DNA of 12,563 nt, taken from the NCBI GenBank assembly GCA_001563325.1, contig LRSK01000223.1:1-12563 (forward strand). The letters run 5' to 3'. Origin of the DNA: Candidatus Thorarchaeota archaeon SMTZ1-83 (lineage in GTDB: Archaea > Asgardarchaeota > Thorarchaeia > Thorarchaeales > Thorarchaeaceae). Position 1 is the first letter of the stretch, and every line of letters starts with the position of its first letter. The position numbers were made by a program, and so were the translations under genes. Below the pieces are notes generated by a model, which worked only from the letters and a program-made list of their open reading frames with translations, made no database searches and was not told the origin of the DNA. Positions 6,862 through 12,563 of the stretch are shown here, one piece after another.

Positions 6862-6897
6862 CATATTTATATACATTTTGTTTACGTATGTATACAT
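6862..6897. promoter_or_regulatory. Divergent promoter with shared A-box and GTATAC palindrome
   Basis: TTTATATA at 6866-6873 is a near-ideal archaeal A-box on the plus strand and reads TATATAAA on the minus strand, so it can serve both divergent genes. The predicted plus start near 6895 falls in the 10-base palindrome ATGTATACAT (6888-6897). The predicted minus start near 6844 lies 32 bases before the RHH start codon. A GTTTAC element (6880-6885) sits between A-box and palindrome, as at 2384-2391. Confidence 0.6.
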
Positions 6898-6920
6898 TGG
6901 TTCTTAGCGTATTCCATTTC

Positions 6921-7307
6921 ATGGCTGAGAATGAGGTGAAGTTCAGAATGCCTTTGAGATTCCTGACAAGACTAACAAAAGGTGCGGGTCACTACCACAT
7001 ATTCTATGTACCCAAGTATGTTAAGGAGTTCTACGGTCTCAAATCCGGGAGCTATAAGGGTGGAGTTACACTGAAGAATGGTGCAACAGCCAGTTATAGA
7101 ATCCACCTCTCAACGCACAGGAATACCCTGCGTGGCCGTGTTCCAGAGTCAGCAGGGTTCGCGAAGAGCATTGTTGAAATCTGGATGTACCCCCACACTT
7201 GGATACCACCAGCCAAGCAACCAATCGGAACTGAGAACATGGCATCAGAATGGCCCATCTTGCCCATTGAATACCCTGATACAATCAGTACAGACTACAG
7301 TTGGTGA
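6921..7307 (+). CDS. Uncharacterised protein with a weak AbrB-like signature
   Basis: A 128-residue soluble protein. Residues about 10-45 read MPLRFLTRLTKGAGHYHIF and then YVPKYVKEFYGLKSGSYKG. The V-P-K-x-V-x-x-x-Y-G-L-K-x-G part resembles the swapped-hairpin strand-helix turn of AbrB/MazE-type DNA-binding domains (I-P-K-x-[IV]-R-x-x-L-G-[IL]-x-x-G-D). The usual acidic residue after the Gly is Ser here, so the assignment is weak. The rest contains several likely strands and a Pro-rich C-terminus. An in-frame ATG at 6888 would add 11 residues, but it lies upstream of the predicted transcription start, so I chose the ATG at 6921. No ribosome-binding site is visible. It is divergent from the RHH gene and 37 bases before the CxxC protein, so the latter may be co-transcribed. 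Confidence 0.6.
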   Translation: MAENEVKFRMPLRFLTRLTKGAGHYHIFYVPKYVKEFYGLKSGSYKGGVTLKNGATASYRIHLSTHRNTLRGRVPESAGFAKSIVEIWMYPHTWIPPAKQPIGTENMASEWPILPIEYPDTISTDYSW

Positions 7308-7344
7308 CGAACATATGCAACATGATTGACTTGAGGGGAGAGGA

Positions 7345-7512
7345 ATGGGAGAGAGACTCTGTGCCAATTGTATCTACATATTGAGCAAGTTCTACTATTG
7401 GAAGACGAGCCCATGTGATGATTGCATCAGATCTCCAGCACGGAAACCGAGCCTTGGGCCAAATGAATGGAATGACCGCTGGAGCGAGGGACGTTCGTAT
7501 CCCAGCTTCTGA
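7345..7512 (+). CDS. 55-residue zinc-ribbon-like protein with two CxxC pairs
   Basis: An ATG preceded by GGGGAG at four bases opens a 55-codon frame. The protein starts MGERLCANCIYILSKFYYWK and carries C6-x2-C9 and C24-x2-C27, a spacing typical of small zinc-binding knuckles or ribbons. The rest is polar, with Trp and Arg (NEWNDRWSEGRSYPSF at the end). Four Cys in two ordered CxxC pairs plus a good ribosome-binding site are unlikely by chance in a frame this short. It begins 37 bases after the 6921-7307 gene on the same strand. Likely roles for small zinc ribbons include nucleic-acid or protein binding, but none can be assigned here. Longer overlapping frames in this region lack such signals. 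Confidence 0.55.
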   Translation: MGERLCANCIYILSKFYYWKTSPCDDCIRSPARKPSLGPNEWNDRWSEGRSYPSF

Positions 7513-7613
7513 CACGACGATAGAGTTTCAGATCAAGCCTAGCCGATTCGAATGGCTCTATCTCGACTGTTGCTTCGGATATGATTCCACGGTGACGCAA
7601 AGATGCGATTGAA

Positions 7614-7718
7614 ATGAAAACTGGAGATCAATTGCTATACTGGTATGTATTGCTCATGTCATCCTCCATATTGCTAATGGTTATCTTGTGCCTAGTTGTC
7701 ATGGGAATGAATGTATAG
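7614..7718 (+). CDS. Possible 34-residue single-pass membrane peptide
   Basis: An ATG at 7614 opens a 34-codon frame encoding a short polar start (MKTGDQ) and then one continuous hydrophobic helix (LLYWYVLLMSSSILLMVILC and onward) ending at VMGMNV. This is the layout of small single-helix membrane proteins. There is no proper ribosome-binding site; a GGTGA lies about 20 bases upstream, too far. Hydrophobic runs of this length can arise by chance, so this is tentative. From 7719 to 7905 I see nothing further. Confidence 0.25.
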   Translation: MKTGDQLLYWYVLLMSSSILLMVILCLVVMGMNV

Positions 7719-7905
7719 GAACCGAATCAACTTCCAATTGGGATTCACGATACTGCAACTAATACATTCTTTCGCTACGCCCACTCCGTTTCGAAATGAG
7801 GGCCGGTTATCTTGCATCTGAAATCTGCCCAGACTATATGAAAAGTCCTTCAACAAAGCAAACTCAGATGGTGCAAGGTCATCTGCCAGAGTCTACCTTC
7901 GCGCA

Positions 7906-9540
7906 CTACATCTCTCTGGTTTCACCCAACTCATCATCTTGTGGTGGTGTTCCAGAACCGTCAGAGGGTGTTCTTCCTCTCTTGGTCTTCTTCATTTTTC
8001 TGACAGCCTTTCGGGTCAATTTAACCGGTGCTTCGAAAGTATGACGAAGTCCATCAACTGTAGAGATGGTCTTCACATTCCTCCTTGTTTCAGCCACTAT
8101 TGCCTCTATGACTATCTTCTCATCCACCTCGCCCTCTTCTTTGACATACGCAAGTCTATGCAGCGCTAGCAGTCCAAGCAGAATTGAAACTATGAAAATA
8201 AAGTCAAGTCCCATCAGACGAAATGCATCTACCACTATAACACCGTGTGGACCAACCCATGTGATGGATAGCGATAGCTGATGTAGGTCAAAGAGGTCCG
8301 CAAGACTACCCGCCAAGATTGGTGCTATTGAGCCAGTAATTGCAGCAACAACCCCCTTCGCCGCAAGATAGACTGATGACTGGCCCCTTGGACAGAGTTT
8401 CAATCCGATATTGTTGGTACCAAGATTGACCCCTGCAGCGGAGAATCCTGTCAATACATGAATTAGAACCAATAGAGGTATGATTAGATTGTAATCCTCA
8501 GCTATTGATGAGAACGTCCAAAGAAGCGTCCCAAGCATGAAGATAGGCACTGTAACTTGTAGAGTGGACTTGTTGCTGAAGCGATCGGAGAGACTTCCCC
8601 AGAATCTGAAGAAGACTACGCTTGTAAGCTGAGTTAACGCTGCCAGAGCTGCTGCCAGTGGAATCTGAAGTCCCAGCCTGATTAGAAGGTAGACAGTGAA
8701 GAACGGAGCAGCTAGTCCCGTGCTGAAGCCCCAGATTGCAGAGAACCACATCAGATTCCTGAAGTTTTCATTCTGAAAGGGTTTGGCCATGAGTTCTGAA
8801 TAGGTCATCTTCTCATGGACTGTAAGCATGGGTGGTTCCGGAGTAGTCAAGGTATAGTAAATCGCAATCATTCCTGCAAGGAATGCGAAGAAGAAGAGAA
8901 TCGAATATCCTGTGAGAACGTTCTCTGAAGCAACTCGTCCCCATTCACCGATGAAGATACCTCCAAGAACAGATACGACAATTCCTACAACGCCCATTGT
9001 TGCCATTCTTGTTGCAAAGAAATCGCCAAGCTTGTTAGGTGGTACAAGGTCCCTCAACCAAGAGTTCCAACTTGGGGAACCAAGAGCTGTGAAGATGGTC
9101 TGAATAGCTATTGCCCCCAACAAGAGTAGAACGCCAACTTCAGAAGTTGAGACGAAGGGTATGAGGGCCATAAACAAGACTCCGATTCTGTTGCCGAGCT
9201 GAGTCAAGAAGTTCAGCCTTCGCCGATTCTTGTATTTCTCAACAAGAAGAACGGCAGGTAGTTGTAAGAACTGTGTTATTGATGGAATCGCTGCAAGGAT
9301 GCCTATTACCGTATTAGAGGCGCCTAAGAGAATGGCAAATGCGACGAGGAATACGCTCTCTGTAAGCGTTGTCCTTACCTGAACTGCCGTACCCTGCTTC
9401 ACCATCTTGCTGAGGGCCTTGTCTACTTCCTCGGCCGTCAGTTCAGTTTCACGCATTCGCATCAAGATGTTCCTTGTCTCCGATGTATGTGAAACTTCCC
9501 CTGCATATCTCGCTTTATGAAGGAAATGGTGGACGCTCAT
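7906..9540 (-). CDS. Major facilitator superfamily transporter, 12 helices with long charged tails
   Basis: A 544-residue inner-membrane secondary transporter. Residues 1-55 are a charged cytoplasmic tail (with RMRETELTAEEVDKALSKM). About 12 hydrophobic helices follow between 58 and 465, split by a polar loop near 235-255. MFS loop motifs are visible between helices 2 and 3 (VEKYKNRRRL) and in the second half (GSLSDRFSNKS), matching the G-x-x-x-D-R-x-[GS]-[RK] pattern. The last 75 residues are a strongly charged tail with a basic stretch (RKAVRKMKKTKRGR). Long soluble tails at both ends are unusual for MFS, but the substrate cannot be told. The ATG at 9540 lacks a good ribosome-binding site; an ATG at codon 27 is an alternative. 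It follows the ferritin-like gene by 147 bases on the same strand. Confidence 0.85.
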   Translation of the reverse strand: MSVHHFLHKARYAGEVSHTSETRNILMRMRETELTAEEVDKALSKMVKQGTAVQVRTTLTESVFLVAFAILLGASNTVIGILAAIPSITQFLQLPAVLLVEKYKNRRRLNFLTQLGNRIGVLFMALIPFVSTSEVGVLLLLGAIAIQTIFTALGSPSWNSWLRDLVPPNKLGDFFATRMATMGVVGIVVSVLGGIFIGEWGRVASENVLTGYSILFFFAFLAGMIAIYYTLTTPEPPMLTVHEKMTYSELMAKPFQNENFRNLMWFSAIWGFSTGLAAPFFTVYLLIRLGLQIPLAAALAALTQLTSVVFFRFWGSLSDRFSNKSTLQVTVPIFMLGTLLWTFSSIAEDYNLIIPLLVLIHVLTGFSAAGVNLGTNNIGLKLCPRGQSSVYLAAKGVVAAITGSIAPILAGSLADLFDLHQLSLSITWVGPHGVIVVDAFRLMGLDFIFIVSILLGLLALHRLAYVKEEGEVDEKIVIEAIVAETRRNVKTISTVDGLRHTFEAPVKLTRKAVRKMKKTKRGRTPSDGSGTPPQDDELGETREM

Positions 9541-9687
9541 CCGAAGTGGGTTGCGATTCTTGGCGCATTTGGTTCATGTGATTCTTCTGGGACTTCCTTG
9601 TCTAAGGTGCAGAAGACTGGCCTGCAGTGCTTGGGTTCTCTGCCTGTGCCATTGACAGCTGCTTGTGGAATCTGCTCATGAACCACG

Positions 9688-10104
9688 TCATTTCTCGAGC
9701 AGGGTCCTGAACACGTTATGGTGATCCTCCTCATCGGTGAGTATATCCTCGAACAGCTCCCGAGTAACATAGTCCTTCTCTTCTATAGCTCGTTCGATGA
9801 TGGTCTTGTAGAAATCGATTCCTTCTTCTTCTGCTAGCATGTCGTTTGTAATCATATCTTCAGGAGTATCACCCACCGTTATTTTGGCTGGTTTAGTGGT
9901 GGGTACTCCACCCAGATAGTCTACTCTTTCAGCGATACTTTCCGCGTGCTTCATCTCTTCAATGGCAATTCTCTTCAGCTCTTCCGCAATTGCCAGATGA
10001 TCAAATCCGTAGATTCTGACATGCTGCCACATATACTGGATACTCACCTGAAGCTCAAGTGATATTGCTTTGTTCAACATTTCAATCAGTGTCTTGGAAG
10101 CCAT
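9688..10104 (-). CDS. Bacterioferritin-like diiron protein
   Basis: A four-helix ferritin-like protein that would oxidise and store iron or remove peroxide. Of its 138 residues, metal ligands are visible as in bacterioferritin: E17 on helix A, E50-x2-H53 on helix B (EEMKHAE), a Glu cluster at 92-94 on helix C, and E125-x2-H128 on helix D (DEEDHH). M51 lies where bacterioferritin's haem-ligating Met is found. At 138 residues it is about 20 shorter than typical bacterioferritin and lacks the final short helix. A strong ribosome-binding site (GGAGGAG, five bases before the ATG) fixes the start and suggests high expression. The promoter is unclear. It lies between the TPR gene (133 bases upstream) and the MFS gene. 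Confidence 0.85.
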   Translation of the reverse strand: MASKTLIEMLNKAISLELQVSIQYMWQHVRIYGFDHLAIAEELKRIAIEEMKHAESIAERVDYLGGVPTTKPAKITVGDTPEDMITNDMLAEEEGIDFYKTIIERAIEEKDYVTRELFEDILTDEEDHHNVFRTLLEK

Positions 10105-10237
10105 CTCAACTCCTCCTAGTTGCAGGTGCCGCTTGATTGCGCAAGCTCGCTTTCTAGTTAATCCAGACCAACTTATCAGTATTCTCTAGGAACCCCTAAA
10201 TCAACAGCAGGGCGATACGGACATCGAAGATCGGACA

Positions 10238-10822
10238 TCATGTTCCTATTGTCTTTGTTCTCTTCTTGTCCCATCCGAGCTTCTTGGCTTTCTTGAAGGC
10301 CTCACTCGCCTCATCGTATTTCTCGAGAATCCACAATGCGAGTCTCAGCTGGTTCCAAAGTTCGGGGTCCTTGGGACTTTTCTCCAGATCTCTTTTCAAG
10401 CCGGTTTCTGTCCTCGAGTACCGCTGAATCTCCCTTTCACTCTGCGCACGAGCGGCACGGAGGACGCCACTGATGAACTCACCAGATCGTTGTAGAACAT
10501 ATGACTGGAACTCTACTGGTGTATCCTTGAGGAAGCTGTTGATTGTTGCGGCGGGTGTGTCTCTCTTTCGATGTATATCTCCGTGAACCAATCGTTTCTC
10601 ATAGCTACTTTGCATGAACTCCAAGAGTTCTGAAAGATACATGGTAACTTGGTCCTCTTCGCCAAGATCTTCAGCAGCTTGTTTCCATTCGAAATAGACT
10701 ACTTCTGAACCGACTGTGTAGAGAGCACCAGGAGTTAGTCTAATCCTTTTCAGATCGCCCAGTAGGGTCTTGACAGTATAAGTGTCCCTAATTGGCAATT
10801 TCCTGCTCTCATCCTTCCCCAT
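10238..10822 (-). CDS. Uncharacterised protein with one C-terminal TPR
   Basis: A 194-residue soluble, highly charged protein. Residues about 142-182 form one tetratricopeptide-like helix pair (DPELWNQLRLALWILEKYDE and then ASEAFKKAKKLGW), with the usual W, L, Y, A, F, A spacing; such repeats bind other proteins. The N-terminal 140 residues have a few likely strands (VKTLLGDLKRIRL, LYTVGSEVVYFEW) and then helices, with no family I know. The ATG has only a weak purine stretch upstream. It starts 48 bases after the DUF308 gene and precedes the bacterioferritin-like gene on the same strand, so a shared transcript is possible. Confidence 0.65.
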   Translation of the reverse strand: MGKDESRKLPIRDTYTVKTLLGDLKRIRLTPGALYTVGSEVVYFEWKQAAEDLGEEDQVTMYLSELLEFMQSSYEKRLVHGDIHRKRDTPAATINSFLKDTPVEFQSYVLQRSGEFISGVLRAARAQSEREIQRYSRTETGLKRDLEKSPKDPELWNQLRLALWILEKYDEASEAFKKAKKLGWDKKRTKTIGT

Positions 10823-10870
10823 ATGTCCAGAACCCCATTACCTTGTTCACCGTATGTGTCTGTCGAGCTG

Positions 10871-11413
10871 TTATCTTAGCTCTCCTGTGACGCCGCTAAC
10901 GATCCTTATGATTCCCACTGTGATCATTGCCGCAGAGAGCAGTAGAATAAGTGTATAGAACCCCACACCCGGGAAGAGTGCCGCAAGAAAGCCGAAGCTG
11001 AATATCACGATTCCTCCTGAAATGTAGAGTGCTCGTGCCCATCTTGCAAGCTCGGACTCGACGTACCCAACTATGATTCTGGACAGTCCCATGAGCATGA
11101 TCGCGAATGTCATCATGGTCACCAAGAAGAGCACAGTGAGGTCAGGAAGCAACACTGCCGCCATTGACAAGAGAATCACGAGTATGCCAACAATGCCCTT
11201 TGTGATTCTGGCTCTTGTGTCAAGTCGAGTCATGAGAAGGCTCTTTGCGAATCTGACTAGTCCAACCACCAAGAGGGCAATGGAGATGGCAAGGACAATG
11301 GTACGTTCTGCTAGGCTCACATCAATGACAATCCACATGCTAACAACGAGCATTGCTAGGCCTACAATCACATCGAGGCCTCTTAGCCATCCTGGATAAA
11401 GACTTGAAGACAT
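10871..11413 (-). CDS. DUF308/HdeD-like six-helix membrane protein (copy 2)
   Basis: A 180-residue membrane protein with three pairs of helices, paralogous to the product of 1500-2036. Both share the opening helix pair with a short D-x-SLAE link, a middle pair, a L-[FI]-PG-[VL]-GF turn before the last pair, and the ending SGVTGE. Function is unknown apart from the loose link to HdeD and acid stress in E. coli. A GTG at 11521 would add 36 hydrophilic residues, but the ATG at 11413 matches the start of the paralogue (MSSSLYPGWLRGLDVIVG against MSVSTPMVVRVIDIIFG). A weak A-box, CTCTTATCG (11445-11437), lies about 26 bases upstream of that ATG, so this gene may be leaderless like copy 1. It is divergent from the peroxiredoxin-like gene; the 240-base gap between them holds no other supported gene. 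Confidence 0.82.
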   Translation of the reverse strand: MSSSLYPGWLRGLDVIVGLAMLVVSMWIVIDVSLAERTIVLAISIALLVVGLVRFAKSLLMTRLDTRARITKGIVGILVILLSMAAVLLPDLTVLFLVTMMTFAIMLMGLSRIIVGYVESELARWARALYISGGIVIFSFGFLAALFPGVGFYTLILLLSAAMITVGIIRIVSGVTGELR

Positions 11414-11654
11414 ATCCCGAATGGGAGCAAGTCCCACGATAAGAGGTTTCTGCCCACTTGGCCTTTGCGTAGGCACGCACACCCACTGGTTGCCTTCCTC
11501 AGTAGTCAAGTGCAGTTTCACTCATTCAAAGCCTCATAGGAAATTGGTCGCCTCCTCGTCCCACATCACAGAGCACGATTCATTTCGTGGCTCCCCTTTT
11601 GTGGATTCTTCGATAGACAAATATGGTTCTGGAATACAACTAGGCATCTGAACC

Positions 11655-12155
11655 ATGACTTCGTCCGACTCCAAACCTCCAGATGTGGGAGATCCAGCAC
11701 CTGACTTCGCGCTACCTTCCACTCAAGGGGAAATAGTGCGACTGCTTTCGCTGGCAGATAGTCCCATTGTCTTGTTTTTCCTAACCGACACGTTCACTTT
11801 CTTCTCGCGTATCTTCTCCAAGGTCTTCGAAGCTCTCCATGAATCACTCAGTATGGTGGAAGTCGCCATTGTCGGTGTGTCTACTGAGCCCGTGGAAGCC
11901 CTTTGCACATTCGCTGAGGAAGAGAATATCCCCTACATTCTGCTTAGTGACTTTGACCGCCAAGTATCAAATGCATATGGCACGCTAACAGAACGAATTG
12001 CAGGATTGACAATGGTGACTCGTGCAGGTCTGTTTGTAATAGACACAAAGGGGAGAGTCGCATACAAGTGGATCCATGATGAGGATGGTCCAGTTCCGGA
12101 TGCCGACCAGATAGTTGATTTGATCTCAGAGTTGAAAAGCGAACCAACAAGCTAG
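11655..12155 (+). CDS. Peroxiredoxin-fold (AhpC/TSA) protein lacking the peroxidatic cysteine
   Basis: A 166-residue thioredoxin-like protein. VGDPAPDFAL (11-20) is the family's opening, followed by STQGEIVRLLSL, the strand IVLFFLTD (38-45), the second core strand VEVAIVGVSTEP, LLSDFDRQVSNAYGT, and the closing RAGLFVIDTKGRVAYKW. In active members the segment after the first core strand reads P-x-x-x-T-x-x-C. Here it is T44-D-T-F-T48-F-F-S51: the Thr and the later supporting Arg (R123) remain, but the peroxidatic Cys is Ser (codon TCG). The only Cys, C84, lies in a helix far from the site, so thiol peroxidase activity is unlikely and a regulatory or binding role is possible. No ribosome-binding site is evident. 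Its stop overlaps that of the exchanger gene. Confidence 0.8.
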   Translation: MTSSDSKPPDVGDPAPDFALPSTQGEIVRLLSLADSPIVLFFLTDTFTFFSRIFSKVFEALHESLSMVEVAIVGVSTEPVEALCTFAEEENIPYILLSDFDRQVSNAYGTLTERIAGLTMVTRAGLFVIDTKGRVAYKWIHDEDGPVPDADQIVDLISELKSEPTS

Positions 12156-12563
12156 AGAAGACCAAGCTGCAGAATGCTTACGAATGCTATCTGTGAGAGC
12201 ACATAGCAGAACAGAAGTAGGACCCCTTCTCTTCTTGTTACACGCCAGTCTCTCTTGATGATGTAGTAGAATAGGATTGAGATGATTAGCGACAGCCCCA
12301 CTAGCAATGCCACTGCGGACAGATCCATTGCTGCGGGAACAACTAGTACTGCAAGACCCAAGCCAAGTGTAACGTTGACAATGTTGCTTCCAATCACGTT
12401 CCCAATTAGAAGTCTACCAAATCCTCGTCTTGCACTATTCACAGATACCATGATTTCCGGCAAAGATGTGCCTACGGCAACCACTGTGAGTCCTATCACA
12501 CCCTCACTTATTCCCCAAACGAAACTGAGGTTGACCGCACCTTGGATAACCAACTGCGCACCT
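12152..12563 (-). CDS. Calcium/cation antiporter (CaCA family), C-terminal part
   Basis: The frame is open to the right edge and supplies the second alpha repeat of a Na+/Ca2+-exchanger-like protein. The segment GISEGVIGLTVVAVGTSLPE, then IMVSVNSARRGFGRL, then IGNVIGSNIVNVTLG holds the G-T-S-x-P-E and G-N-x-x-G-S-N motifs whose Glu and Asn line the ion site. Three or four more helices follow, ending QLGLL. Only about 137 residues are visible; full-length members have about 300-350, so the N-terminal half lies beyond the window. It is convergent with the peroxiredoxin-like gene, and their stop codons overlap in the tetramer CTAG (12152-12155). Confidence 0.9.
   Translation of the reverse strand, partial: GAQLVIQGAVNLSFVWGISEGVIGLTVVAVGTSLPEIMVSVNSARRGFGRLLIGNVIGSNIVNVTLGLGLAVLVVPAAMDLSAVALLVGLSLIISILFYYIIKRDWRVTRREGVLLLFCYVLSQIAFVSILQLGLL

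Noticed and set aside
7285..7515. A 76-codon minus-strand frame opposite the CxxC gene
   Set aside because: No promoter or ribosome-binding site and no recognisable pattern; it looks like a chance antisense frame.
7541..7557. AGCC-GATTCGAAT-GGCT, resembling a tRNA T-arm
   Set aside because: The stem is four pairs with a nine-base loop, and I find no acceptor, D or anticodon arm at the right distances on either strand.
7415..7612. A 65-codon plus-strand frame ending one base before the ATG at 7614
   Set aside because: It overlaps the CxxC frame, which has a better ribosome-binding site and ordered cysteines, and it shows no family features of its own.
9537..9770. A 77-codon minus-strand frame whose TGA overlaps the MFS start as ATGA
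   Set aside because: It begins inside the ferritin-like gene in another frame and its composition (Cys, Arg, Pro, His) is that of a shadow. The ATGA overlap is most likely chance.
1..12563. CRISPR arrays, insertion sequences, integrases, rRNA
   Set aside because: I see no direct repeats with regular spacing, no transposase or recombinase frames and no long rRNA-like stretch in the window.

Overview
The window looks archaeal. Recognisable genes are preceded by TATA-like A-boxes (for example the box near 6866 and those near 2399 and 6131). Several genes seem to have little or no leader, TTG and GTG starts are common, and Shine-Dalgarno sites are used only in places. The gene content (MscS channel, DUF308 membrane proteins, Hsp20, ferritin-like protein, MFS and Ca/cation exchangers) fits a mesophilic euryarchaeal or Asgard-type archaeon. 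I lean towards an Asgard (Thorarchaeota-like) genome from general impression only; no marker gene here proves it.

Layout. At the left edge (<1-161, minus) is the N-terminus of an MFS transporter. Next come an MscS mechanosensitive channel (433-1353, plus) and a six-helix DUF308/HdeD-like membrane protein (1500-2036, plus). A minus-strand block follows from about 6145 down to about 2195. Read in transcription order, it holds a protein with a C-terminal PARP-type zinc finger (6070-5330), an Hsp20 chaperone 15 bases downstream (5314-4886), a large protein with two transthyretin-like domains and a metalloprotease-like domain (4730-3051), a second copy of the zinc-finger protein's N-terminal domain without the finger (3046-2561), and beyond it a separately promoted small ORF (2320-2195).

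The middle (6651-7718) holds a ribbon-helix-helix (RHH) regulator, a divergent gene with a weak AbrB-like signature, a 55-residue protein with two CxxC pairs, and a possible 34-residue single-helix protein. The right part is a minus-strand run: DUF308 protein (11413-10871), one-TPR protein (10822-10238), bacterioferritin-like protein (10104-9688) and a 12-helix MFS transporter (9540-7906). At the right edge, a peroxiredoxin-fold protein (11655-12155, plus) meets the C-terminus of a Ca/cation exchanger (minus) tail to tail.

What stands out. (1) The PARP-type zinc finger, a fold best known from eukaryotic DNA-break sensors, is joined to an unrecognised domain and lies next to Hsp20. (2) Two enzyme-fold proteins have lost the key catalytic residue: the protease motif reads HHFGH instead of HEFGH, and the peroxiredoxin has Ser where the peroxidatic Cys should be. 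(3) Three promoters carry GTATAC palindromes at the predicted transcription start. They serve the zinc-finger gene, the 2320-2195 ORF and the RHH-adjacent gene, which suggests a small regulon, perhaps run by the RHH protein. Together these suggest an undescribed stress or DNA-damage locus; that reading is inference.
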